Part shown: in pieces, positions 1 through 6,656 of the stretch
How positions within the stretch are numbered: the first letter of the stretch is position 1
Layout of the letters: the number at the start of each line of letters is the position of its first letter
DNA from: an uncultured Francisella sp.
GTDB lineage: Bacteria; Pseudomonadota; Gammaproteobacteria; Burkholderiales; Neisseriaceae
NCBI GenBank assembly: GCA_943914555.1
Contig: CALUCM010000028.1
Coordinates: 1-13,987, forward strand
Length of the DNA: 13,987 bases
Direction of reading: 5' to 3'
Made by a program: the position numbers and the translations under genes
Notes under the pieces: model-generated
Told to the model about the DNA's origin: nothing
Database searches by the model: none
What the model saw: the letters and a program-made list of their open reading frames with translations, nothing else

Positions 1-942
1 ACTTTGGTTAAAGTAGCTTCTTGTTGGTGTACGTTTAAATCACTGGATGAATTGAGGGAGGAAGTGGGAACAAAGTATCCATTTATTTCCCATCAGAAAC
101 TAGAAGAAAAAATTCAGTTTTTGAAAAATGGGTTCCTAATTTCAGATAGATACTGTTTTGATCAATTCGATGAAAGATATGAAAGAAATATAAGATTTTA
201 CAACTATTTTACTACTTGTCCAGAAGAATTTCAGCTAAATATTCAGAAATCAGTCGTAACGATCATAGGATGTGGAGGTATAGGCAACCTAATTTCACAT
301 ATGTTAGTTAATTCTGGTATTAAAAAAGTTATATTAGTGGATGATGATGTTGTAGAAATAACTAATTTAACAAGACAAATTTTATTTACTGAAGCAGATA
401 TTGGAGCGAAGAAAGTTAATGTTTTAAAGCAAAGGTTGCTTGAAAGAAATAGTGAAGCAGAAATTGAAACTGTTGACCTAAGAATAGATAAATCGAGTGA
501 TTTAGAAAATTTAGAACGTTCTGATTTATATGTGGTTTCTGCAGATCATCCGAAAGACTTCATCTACTGGGTAAATAGTTATTCAGTAGAAAATAAGCAG
601 CCTTATATTAATGTAGGCTACTTAAGTGATATTGCTATTGTAGGCCCTTTTTATGTACCAGATGTATCTGCATGCTTTTCTTGTGGGGATTTAACTGAAG
701 ATTTGAAAAGTAAATCTTCTTTGCATAATGAGATAAAAGAAATTAACCAGCATTTTAAAAATATTACTTTTGCTTCTGTCAATGGTTTAGCTGCTTCTTA
801 TGCGTTTATGGATATAGTAAGATTTTTTACTGGTTCTGAAATACTATCCATGAATAAGAGAATTGGTATACATACGAGTAAGATTGCCATTGAGACTATG
901 ATGTTTGAAAAAAATAAGTTTTGTCATGTATGCGCAAAATAA
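1..942 (+). CDS. mccB: MccB-type microcin C adenylyltransferase (ThiF/E1 fold), 5' end cut off
   Basis: In the microcin C pathway MccB uses ATP to convert the C-terminal Asn of a short MccA peptide into a peptidyl-AMP with a P-N bond. Seen, numbering from the TTG at position 4: a roughly 65-residue N-terminal segment where MccB carries its peptide-clamp domain; the nucleotide loop GCGGIGN (89-95); the VDDD segment (112-115); NLTRQ with the arginine finger (121-125); and two CxxC zinc pairs (C224/C227, C307/C310). Stretches such as VVSADHP, QPYIN.GY and GP.YVP are those of E. coli MccB rather than of generic ThiF/MoeB, as I recall that sequence. E. coli MccB is about 350 residues, so about 40 residues and the start lie left of the window; the frame is open to position 1 and the TTG at 4 is not the real start. 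The 3' end overlaps the next gene by 17 bases. A heptapeptide-like mccA should lie just upstream, outside the window. Confidence 0.88.
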   Translation, partial: TLVKVASCWCTFKSLDELREEVGTKYPFISHQKLEEKIQFLKNGFLISDRYCFDQFDERYERNIRFYNYFTTCPEEFQLNIQKSVVTIIGCGGIGNLISHMLVNSGIKKVILVDDDVVEITNLTRQILFTEADIGAKKVNVLKQRLLERNSEAEIETVDLRIDKSSDLENLERSDLYVVSADHPKDFIYWVNSYSVENKQPYINVGYLSDIAIVGPFYVPDVSACFSCGDLTEDLKSKSSLHNEIKEINQHFKNITFASVNGLAASYAFMDIVRFFTGSEILSMNKRIGIHTSKIAIETMMFEKNKFCHVCAK

Positions 943-2083
943 AATTATAACTTATGGTGTGTTATTTACCTCTTTTCGTTCTTTAAGCTTGTCGGTTTCT
1001 GTATTTTATATCTTGTCTAAGGGTGTCTCTTTAAATGAGCTGGGCGTGATAAAATCTTTTCAAGCCTTAATTATTTTTCTCTTGGATGTTCCCACCTCTT
1101 ATTTTTCTGATCGTTTCAGTAGAAAATTCTCTATTGTTTCTGCTGCTATTTTCGCTGCGGCATGGCTATTCACAATGTCTTTTGCCCATCATTTTAGCCT
1201 ATTCATGTTAGCAGAATGTTTCAATGCCTTATCTCTCCTACTCTTTAACGGCGCTTTTATCGCATTTTTAGTCCATTATATGCCGAATAACCATATTAAG
1301 AAAGCAATAGCTAGCTCAAACCAATATAATAAACTTGCTATGGCCTTTGCCGCTTTAGGAGGTTCTCTTTTTGCCCATATTTCTTCGCCTACGATATGGA
1401 GGTTAGCAGGTTTATTAATGTCTATTTGTGCATTATGGGGATATCTTTTTCTGCCTTCGGATCATCTCTACAGGGGGGGATCGGATCACAACAGTATTAA
1501 ACAAGATTTAAACCATTTAATCTATTCATTTCAGTCATCATCTCGATTATGTAATATATCAGTTCAATATGTAACGATTCTACTATTTATGCAGATCATT
1601 ATTCAATATTGGCAACCATATACTTTTGGTGATAGACCACAAATAGAATATGCGGCAGTTTATGGCATATTTTTTGCTTTTCTATTACTTATACAATCTT
1701 TGGCTTCTTACTACTACCAGTCTAAATATTATCAAAAAAGCATAAGCGAAGGTTTGCTTTTGATGAGCATTGTTGTATCTTTTTGCGCTTATTATGGACA
1801 ACAACAAGCCTTGAATATGCTGTCTATTGCCATGTTGTTTTTAAGCAGTCAGATTTTAGGATTAGATATGAGCGCTCAGTTTCATCAGCTCATTCCCTCT
1901 GAATTAAGAGCGACTTATGATTCTTTTCTCTCTTCTATTTATCGATTAATCTTGGTGATGATATTACCTGCTTTTACTTTATTGACGAGCACCATCGCTT
2001 GGTTATCGGTGCCTATTTTTTTAACGATGATGGTATTGATTCATTATGGGCTCGATACTTTATTGAAATATCGGAGAAAATGA
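926..2083 (+). CDS. mccC: MFS-type exporter in the MccC position
   Basis: This is a polytopic inner-membrane protein of about 385 residues with roughly eleven or twelve hydrophobic segments. It carries an MFS-like loop-2 signature, DVPTSYFSDRFSRK, between the second and third membrane segments. In microcin C clusters the gene after mccB encodes the MFS pump MccC, which exports the antibiotic and gives partial self-protection; the order and overlap here support that role. I chose ATG 926 because the frame then begins MYAQNK just before the first membrane segment. A TTG at 905 in the same frame would add seven residues. The start lies inside the end of mccB (stop 940-942), so translation is probably coupled. 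The sequence alone does not prove substrate specificity; a generic multidrug MFS is the alternative. Confidence 0.78.
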   Translation: MYAQNKIITYGVLFTSFRSLSLSVSVFYILSKGVSLNELGVIKSFQALIIFLLDVPTSYFSDRFSRKFSIVSAAIFAAAWLFTMSFAHHFSLFMLAECFNALSLLLFNGAFIAFLVHYMPNNHIKKAIASSNQYNKLAMAFAALGGSLFAHISSPTIWRLAGLLMSICALWGYLFLPSDHLYRGGSDHNSIKQDLNHLIYSFQSSSRLCNISVQYVTILLFMQIIIQYWQPYTFGDRPQIEYAAVYGIFFAFLLLIQSLASYYYQSKYYQKSISEGLLLMSIVVSFCAYYGQQQALNMLSIAMLFLSSQILGLDMSAQFHQLIPSELRATYDSFLSSIYRLILVMILPAFTLLTSTIAWLSVPIFLTMMVLIHYGLDTLLKYRRK

Positions 2084-2087
2084 GAAT

Positions 2088-2600
2088 ATGATAATCCATT
2101 TACTTCCATTTACTTCCGATAAAATAGAGGAATTCTACCAACTTACTGCAAACAATCGCTCCTATTTAAAAAAATGGCTGCCATGGTTGGATTCTATACA
2201 AGATGTTAAAGATACAGCGACTTTTATTGAGAATAGCATTGCTTCCGATCAAAAAGGGTATTCTGTTAATTTCTTTATTATGGCAGATGAAATTATTGTG
2301 GGCACTATTGGGTTAAGGGAGATGAGTGGGACTTATGCCATTGTAGGCTATTGGATTGATGAAGCGCACCAGAGTATGGGCATTACCACCCAAGCTCTCC
2401 AACAGTTAATCAAGATAGTTAAAGATCGCCATCTGAGCTCCATAGTTTATTTAAGATGTTCCCCGCTTAATAAAGCAAGCGCTGCCGTTGCTAAAAAATG
2501 TGGCTTTGTCTATAAAACTACTTTGCCGCAAGCGGAAAATCTGTATGGTCGGCTTAATGATTTAGATGTATACGAATTTAAGATTAGTTCTACAGAGTAG
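2088..2600 (+). CDS. RimL/RimJ-like GNAT acetyltransferase, probable MccE-type immunity protein
   Basis: This 170-residue protein is a single GNAT domain. It has the N-terminal YLKKWLPWLD segment typical of RimL/RimJ and MccE C-terminal domains, a central VGTIGLREM strand, YWIDEAHQSMGITTQAL as the acetyl-CoA-binding loop and helix, and a C-terminal NKASAAVAKKCGF. In E. coli the C-terminal domain of MccE is a RimL homologue that acetylates the amino group of processed microcin C (the toxic aminoacyl-sulfamoyl-like adenylate) and so gives self-immunity. Position right after the mccB and mccC genes supports the same job. The start ATG is four bases past the exporter stop, with GGAG at 2073-2076 upstream. 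There is no fused PLP-decarboxylase (MccE N-terminus) and no MccD, so the predicted product would lack the aminopropyl decoration unless those genes lie elsewhere. A ribosomal-protein acetyltransferase or other GNAT is the alternative. Confidence 0.8.
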   Translation: MIIHLLPFTSDKIEEFYQLTANNRSYLKKWLPWLDSIQDVKDTATFIENSIASDQKGYSVNFFIMADEIIVGTIGLREMSGTYAIVGYWIDEAHQSMGITTQALQQLIKIVKDRHLSSIVYLRCSPLNKASAAVAKKCGFVYKTTLPQAENLYGRLNDLDVYEFKISSTE

Positions 2601-2770
2601 CTATCAGTTTTAATAAAGGTGACTTTATTTTACAGGTGGCTTATAACTTCATGCACCTGGGAACGTTAAGTCATCGACATATTTTTAATCTATCAATTTA
2701 TAAGTGTTTATTGGATGCCTCAGAACATCTAGGTATTGCTAATTTGACTAGTGTTATGCTGAGGTTTTAG
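2588..2770 (+). other. Orphan open frame of about 60 codons between GNAT and serine hydrolase
   Basis: The gap after the acetyltransferase stays open in one frame from 2588 to the TAG at 2768-2770. Possible starts inside it are GTG 2636 and ATG 2651; the latter gives 39 residues beginning MHLGTLSHRHIF. There is no clear ribosome binding site, and the end overlaps the promoter proposed for the next gene. I do not recognise the peptide. It could be the remnant of a decayed gene's C-terminus or a chance open frame. Confidence 0.2.
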
Positions 2771-2773
2771 AAT
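2744..2773 (+). promoter_or_regulatory. Sigma-70 promoter of the serine hydrolase gene
   Basis: TTGACT (2744-2749, 5/6 to the -35 consensus) is followed after 18 bases by TAGAAT (2768-2773, 5/6 to the -10). Transcription would begin near 2780, shortly before a strong purine-rich ribosome binding site (2794-2803) and the ATG at 2808. This suggests the hydrolase is transcribed separately from the microcin C genes. Confidence 0.5.
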
Positions 2774-2807
2774 AAAAATATAATTGATCAAGTGGAGGAG
2801 AGGTGCT

Positions 2808-4025
2808 ATGTTACTTAGTAAAAAAAAGTTCTTCCTACTATCCTCATTGTTAATGTTAGCGTTGCCTGTAGCTTATGCCAGTAATGCTAAGAGAGATAGT
2901 TATCCGTCTTCTAAAAATTTAGTTGAGGTTTTATCAACTTCTGTTAACAGTTTTTTTCCACATGCGGTGATCAGTAATCGCAAAAAACCTGTTTATCATT
3001 TTGTTCGCTCATCTTTGACAATTGATCCACAGCGCATCAGCTACTCTTTTCGTGGCAGGCCAAAAACAGTAGCTGCAATGTTGAAAGAGACCCATACCGA
3101 TGCGCTTATTGTGCTAAAAAATGGGCAGCTAGTCTATGAAAAATATTACACTCACAGTCCAAGTTTTTCTCATCCTCTATATTCTGTGACAAAATCGCTA
3201 ACGGCCTTAGTCGCGACTATATTAATTAATGAAGGTGTACTAAAACGTGATGAGCTAATTACCCATTATTTGCCAGAACTTAGCCGCTCTGCTTATAAAG
3301 GAGCAACTGTTGAAAATTTATTAGAGCAGACCGTAGGTGTAGACTTTAACGAAGACTATCTCAATCCTTTTTCTGATATTTATCGTTTTATGCTTAAGGC
3401 TTTTGCTCCTGGAAGTGCTGGTTTGCGCACAAGTTTAACTACTCTTAAGCAAGCAGGAGAACATGGAAAAAAATTTCATTATGTTTCTCCTAATATAGAC
3501 ACATTGTGCTGGGTAATAGAAAAAGCCAGTAGACAAACTTTCCCGCAACTTCTGGAAGAGAGGATATGGAGTAAATTGGGTATGTCTTATGACGCCTCTA
3601 TTAGAACCGATGTTAAGAATGTCGCTTTTTGTGGCGGGGGGATGCGTGCTGCGGCTATTGATATAGCAAAAGTTGGCCAAGTTATTTTGGATAATGGTTA
3701 TTTTGACCATAGGCAAGTAATTGCTAAAAAAGTGGTACGGGATATTAAAAAAGGTGGAGATCCTAAGCTTTTTGCTGAGGGAGGTGCGGTATTAATCCCA
3801 CATAGGCTAGAAAGCTATCAAGATGAGTTTTGGCACACAGGGAATAAAAATCACGCTTTCTATGCGAGAGGTGTTTTTGGTCAATGGCTTTATATTGATC
3901 CAACTACAAAAGTAGTCATTGTCAAGCTATCTAGCCAAATTCTTCCTAGATCTGAGCTAATTTTAGAGAAAACATTAGGTGGATTAGAGGCGATTTCTGA
4001 AAATTTACAAAATCAGAGTAAATGA
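2808..4025 (+). CDS. Exported serine hydrolase, class C beta-lactamase / 6-aminohexanoate-dimer hydrolase type
   Basis: This protein of about 405 residues starts with a Sec signal peptide (MLLSKKKFFLLSSLLMLALP, then VAYAS), so it acts in the periplasm or is membrane-linked. The penicillin-binding fold signature is complete: SVTK (nucleophile S126, K129), the Y-x-S-x-N motif YVSPN (Y225 to N229) and the KTG-equivalent HTG (343-345). YVSPN followed by DTLCWVIE, and YARGVFGQWLYIDP near the end, are typical of the NylB-like branch rather than of true AmpC enzymes, so amide or ester hydrolysis is likelier than antibiotic resistance. I chose ATG 2808 over the TTG at 2784 because GGAGGAGAGG sits directly before it. 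Next to the microcin C genes it could have a processing or detoxifying role, but the separate promoter argues against a required one. The S66-family immunity peptidase MccF is a different fold, so this is not MccF. Confidence 0.8.
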   Translation: MLLSKKKFFLLSSLLMLALPVAYASNAKRDSYPSSKNLVEVLSTSVNSFFPHAVISNRKKPVYHFVRSSLTIDPQRISYSFRGRPKTVAAMLKETHTDALIVLKNGQLVYEKYYTHSPSFSHPLYSVTKSLTALVATILINEGVLKRDELITHYLPELSRSAYKGATVENLLEQTVGVDFNEDYLNPFSDIYRFMLKAFAPGSAGLRTSLTTLKQAGEHGKKFHYVSPNIDTLCWVIEKASRQTFPQLLEERIWSKLGMSYDASIRTDVKNVAFCGGGMRAAAIDIAKVGQVILDNGYFDHRQVIAKKVVRDIKKGGDPKLFAEGGAVLIPHRLESYQDEFWHTGNKNHAFYARGVFGQWLYIDPTTKVVIVKLSSQILPRSELILEKTLGGLEAISENLQNQSK

Positions 4026-4451
4026 TGGCTTTGGCTAGTCTTCTATAATTACTTATTAGCAGTTTTTTTGGAGCACTTGTCTAGACTAGATACAGCTTGA
4101 GTTTATTATATAGAGTAGTCCTCTAGAGAGGTAGTGTAAAGCGCTAAAGGTTTGTTATCAGTATTTGTTGTGTACTTGTATTTGACTGAGGTTGTTTGAT
4201 TAGGCCTTTAATTATGAGATAACTAGACAGTAGAGGTTCATTGCTTAACTTCACCATTTGATTGAGATGTTTTTTGTTGCTACGATACGTAAATGTTTAC
4301 GGTCTGTTTCACAAAACTTAAGCATCTATTAATTGCAAGTAAATCCTTCGTCTATTTTGTTGTGATCATAATTTGATCGTTTTGCCTCTAAATTTAGAAG
4401 AACACATAGTTAGGACGAAGAAGATGCTAATGTTTTTGAGGGCTGGTCTTC
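4026..4451. other. Gene-free gap between convergent genes, with small inverted repeats
   Basis: No convincing coding frame is present on either strand. I see a 6-bp-arm inverted repeat CGTAAA-TG-TTTACG (4288-4301) and a 12-bp perfect palindrome TCTAAATTTAGA (4387-4398). A two-part inverted repeat spans 4321-4428 (separate entry). No clear U-tailed terminator was found for either flanking gene. Confidence 0.5.
4321..4428. repeat. Interrupted inverted repeat of 108 bp, possible small mobile-element remnant
   Basis: The left side carries AGCATCT (4321-4327) and, after 18 bases, CTTCGTC (4346-4352). The right side carries the complements GACGAAG (4414-4420) and AGATGCT (4422-4428), nearly contiguous. 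The centre contains the palindrome at 4387-4398. It looks like one terminal repeat pair with an insertion in the left arm. No flanking target duplication is evident, so a chance or regulatory structure is also possible. Confidence 0.3.
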
Positions 4452-5522
4452 TTATTCTAGATGATCAGTTTTTTTATAGTTGGACTGAGTAGTAGAATGT
4501 ACTGCTACTCTTTCATTTTTTTTAAGAGGAACACCATCTGGAGTTTCTACCCGCCCATCTGCATACTGTGCATAGCGGCCAGTGTATTTATTGTTAACTG
4601 GTTCATCAGTAGAATAAGGCCAACCTCCAAATAGTGTTGTATTGAAGTCATAATAAGCTTGAAGCACTTCTTCTTTGCTATTCATTACAAAGGGGCCCAT
4701 GGCAGCAACTGGCTCATTGATTGGCTCTCCCTCTAATATTAACAGCTTGACTAGATCACCTGTTGTATTTTTTATTTCAATTACTTGATTACCATCTAGT
4801 ACAGCCAATGATCTTTGTTTAATTGTAGTTTGATCAATTGAAACGCCTTGCCCATTAAATATATAAACCATGCGTGAAAGAGTTGGACTAACGGCAGGCA
4901 AATTAATTTTAGCAGATGGATCTAAAGTCACTATAAAAATACCTACATGGTTATGTGGATCTTCTGCCCAAGATTTAGGGCTGGGTGCAAGTGCTTTAGT
5001 CCCTGCAAAAGTTCCACCGATTACTTTGATAAAAGTCACTGCTCCCTGGTCATTTACTTGGGTGATAATAGGAATTTTTTCACGCCATAGCATTTTATAG
5101 TGAGGGGTAATCATTTTGTTATTGTGTGGCAGATTCAACCAAATTTGAAATAATTGCAAGGTGTTATCACGCTCTTCATGAAGTAAAGGGAACATCTCGG
5201 CATGTTGTACTCCTTCACCTGCTGTCATCCACTGGACATCTCCCTCTCCATAACGACCGCGTGATCCTAAGCTATCAGTATGGTCGACCATGCCTTTTTC
5301 AACAATAGTAATAGTTTCAAATCCACGATGTGGATGAGCAGGAAAACCAGGTATTTTCTTGCCATAATACATACGCCAAGTTTGTTCTTGATTTTTGGTA
5401 GTAGCAGGTGCCATCTCTGCTGTCCCTATTGGGTAGTAATCTTCGTGGTACATAGTGAATATAAAAGGATCGATCACCGGTAAAGGCAATTGCCCATTGT
5501 AGATCTGTTTTATTTGACTCAT
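4452..5522 (-). CDS. Pirin family cupin protein
   Basis: This is a bicupin of 356 residues, somewhat longer than the usual 230-310 residues of pirins. The metal site of the N-terminal cupin is intact: HPHRGFET (H63, H65) and AGEGVQHAEM (H107, E109) correspond to the four iron ligands of pirin. A second cupin domain follows (from about residue 200), ending with PFVMNSKEEVLQA, typical of the pirin C-terminal domain. Pirins are cytosolic Fe-binding proteins; bacterial members include quercetinase-like dioxygenases and redox or stress regulators, so the substrate cannot be named. The start at 5522 is chosen because AGGAGGAG (5529-5536) lies directly before the ATG; the frame is open to 5627 but that extension has no such site. 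It converges on the hydrolase gene and is transcribed alone. Confidence 0.9.
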   Translation of the reverse strand: MSQIKQIYNGQLPLPVIDPFIFTMYHEDYYPIGTAEMAPATTKNQEQTWRMYYGKKIPGFPAHPHRGFETITIVEKGMVDHTDSLGSRGRYGEGDVQWMTAGEGVQHAEMFPLLHEERDNTLQLFQIWLNLPHNNKMITPHYKMLWREKIPIITQVNDQGAVTFIKVIGGTFAGTKALAPSPKSWAEDPHNHVGIFIVTLDPSAKINLPAVSPTLSRMVYIFNGQGVSIDQTTIKQRSLAVLDGNQVIEIKNTTGDLVKLLILEGEPINEPVAAMGPFVMNSKEEVLQAYYDFNTTLFGGWPYSTDEPVNNKYTGRYAQYADGRVETPDGVPLKKNERVAVHSTTQSNYKKTDHLE

Positions 5523-5556
5523 TGATTTCTCCTCCTGAATGAAGCTACTTTGCCTA

Positions 5557-5586
5557 TTTATATGGAGATAAAAGTTATATTTACAA
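5557..5586 (-). promoter_or_regulatory. Promoter of the pirin gene
   Basis: On the minus strand TTGTAA (5586-5581, 4/6 to the -35) is followed after 18 bases by TATAAA (5562-5557, 5/6 to the -10). The predicted start of transcription is near 5550, about 28 bases before the ATG, leaving room only for the strong ribosome binding site. Confidence 0.45.
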
Positions 5587-6137
5587 TAAATAGTTTTACT
5601 AAAGGAATCGACTAAATACATAGGCAAGCTTAACTATTTCATTAAGAAACCAATTATTTTAGGTGACAAAAGAGAAACAGCACATTACGTTGCTTATTTT
5701 AGGTGTTTAAAGTGTTAGGCCATAATGTTAAAGTGGTTTTTTTAGAGATCGTTACTATAAACAAAAGGTTGTATGGGTAAGTTTTAGTACTATATAAGGA
5801 TCACTCCTCTGTTTTGATAAGGCTTAAGAAATTTATTATATGGCAGCATGTTAAACTTTTTAGTGTCAAAAGCTGCTTCTCAATTTAATTGGCTGGAATT
5901 ACTAGTATAAGCAATATGTTAGAAAAAGCTTAGGCGGTTAATTTGGTAGATAGAGGCTGCTACAAAGGGAAAATCTACATCAACTTAATTATGTTGTTAG
6001 GTAGAAAATAATTTAACGTTAGTCTAGCCATAACAATGAGCAGTTGTTTTAGAACTAAAGCTACGAAACACTTCTTCTGTAAATAAACTGCATATTCAAC
6101 GGCTTAAGTAACGAGGAAGTGCAATAAATACAGCACC
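5587..6137. other. Gene-free stretch between pirin and the lanthipeptide precursor
   Basis: About 550 bases are closed by frequent stops in all frames. I found no further Cys-rich precursor-like frame on either strand, no tRNA-like fold and no clear promoter. It may be decayed sequence or a barrier between the two gene groups. Confidence 0.45.
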
Positions 6138-6184
6138 AAGGGTCAGAGAGGAGTTGTATCATATACCCCTTCTCTCTGTTCCTT
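6138..6184 (-). terminator. Hairpin downstream of lanA, probable transcription end or processing stem
   Basis: CAGAGAGGAG (6144-6153) pairs with CTTCTCTCTG (6169-6178), ten pairs including one G-T. AAGG (6138-6141) and CCTT (6181-6184) extend the stem across a small internal loop. It begins 13 bases past the lanA stop when read on the minus strand. A U-run is lacking on both sides, so it is not a canonical intrinsic terminator; it could instead stabilise the 3' end of the lanA message. Confidence 0.4.
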
Positions 6185-6197
6185 AAAATTTATTGTA

Positions 6198-6365
6198 TCA
6201 GCAGCATTGAGTCAACTGAGTGCCAGGACATCCTGCTAGAGTACACATTTCACTTAGGTTTAAAGCGGCGTTTGCTTTGCTGTGGTGTACATCAGCCACT
6301 GTAATATCCCAATCTAATTCAAATAAATCAGTTTTTTTTGCTTTTATTTTAGTTTGTTCTAACAT
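6198..6365 (-). CDS. lanA: Class I lanthipeptide precursor (LanA)
   Basis: Translating the minus strand gives 55 residues. Residues 1-34 form a charged leader with the block DLFELDWDI (13-21), matching the FNLD box by which class I leaders bind LanB. The C-terminal part, SEMCTLAGCPGTQLTQCC (38-55), has exactly four Ser/Thr and four Cys. The tail T49-x-x-T52-x-C54-C55 has the spacing of epidermin/gallidermin S16-x-x-S19-x-C21-C22, and C-T-x-x-G-C recalls the nisin and epidermin C-T-P-G-C. Likely rings are 38-41, 42-46, 49-54 and 52-55. The leader cleavage site is unclear; no GG or PR-type site is present, and a cut near A33-A34 is a guess. The gene is divergent from lanB, about 580 bases upstream of it. 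ATG 6365 is the only start, since a stop lies six codons upstream in frame. It has only a weak AAAAGAT before it, because a 22-bp duplication moved the better site away. No other product assignment is as good. Confidence 0.85.
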   Translation of the reverse strand: MLEQTKIKAKKTDLFELDWDITVADVHHSKANAALNLSEMCTLAGCPGTQLTQCC

Positions 6366-6387
6366 ATCTTTTAGTTTGTTCTAACAT
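6349..6387 (-). other. 12-codon upstream ORF overlapping the lanA start
   Basis: The good ribosome binding site (AGAGG, then TAAGAT) stands before an ATG at 6387 that copies the lanA start. It reads MLEQTKRYVRTN and stops at TAA (6351-6349), 14 bases past the lanA ATG on the message. It shares its first six residues with LanA because it comes from the 22-bp duplication. Ribosomes loaded here would end close to the true start, so translational coupling or, conversely, competition is possible. Confidence 0.5.
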
Positions 6388-6392
6388 ATCTT
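6349..6392. repeat. Perfect 22-bp tandem duplication over the lanA start
   Basis: Bases 6349-6370 and 6371-6392 are identical. Each copy contains the lanA start codon and its first six codons plus the spacer toward the ribosome binding site. Since 22 is not a multiple of three, the outer start is out of frame with lanA. Removing one copy would place AGAGG about seven bases before the lanA ATG, a normal arrangement, so the duplication looks recent and functionally relevant. Confidence 0.95.
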
Positions 6393-6656
6393 ACCTCTTA
6401 TAATGATAGTAAAATTCTGATGATACAAAAAACCGCTTCTTCACAACACTGGTGTTTGTAAATGGACAATTTTAAAATAGCATCGTGAGTGATTATAAAG
6501 AGGAAGTATAAGCTTTGCAATAGACTATTATTAAGAAAGCAAAAATAAGGAGTATAAGAGATTTAAGACAGAAAGCCACGGTAGCGCCAGCTATACTGTC
6601 ATTTTTACTGAGAAACAGTGCTTTTACTTGGCCTTAGGCAGAGATAGTTACTGTTA
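6393..6656. other. Divergent control region between lanA and the lanB operon
   Basis: No gene is evident. An inverted repeat AACAC-TG-GTGTT (6445-6456) lies about 60 bases upstream of the lanA ribosome binding site and could be an operator. I did not find a convincing -35/-10 pair for either direction. Near 6547 there is a strong AAGGAGT without any usable start codon after it. Confidence 0.35.

Noticed and set aside
905..925. TTG start of the MFS gene at 905
   Set aside because: ATG 926 is a better codon and gives a normal N-terminus before the first membrane helix; the upstream codons only repeat the mccB overlap.
2784..2807. TTG start for the serine hydrolase
   Set aside because: It lies upstream of the strong ribosome binding site that clearly serves the ATG at 2808, and would place extra charged residues before the signal peptide.
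3435..3716. 93-codon open frame on the minus strand inside the serine hydrolase
   Set aside because: It is antisense to a gene with complete catalytic motifs and has no own ribosome binding site or recognisable product.
4870..5483. Three plus-strand open frames of 60-76 codons within the pirin gene
   Set aside because: They are antisense to a well-supported pirin frame, overlap one another and show no family features.
5587..6137. Possible CRISPR or repeated-peptide array in the long gap
   Set aside because: No regularly spaced direct repeats are present.
6535..6656. Plus-strand open frame ending in EKQCFYLALGRDSYC, considered as a second lanthipeptide precursor
   Set aside because: It has no ATG, GTG or TTG start in frame, no FNLD-type leader box and only two Cys, although an AAGGAGT lies nearby.
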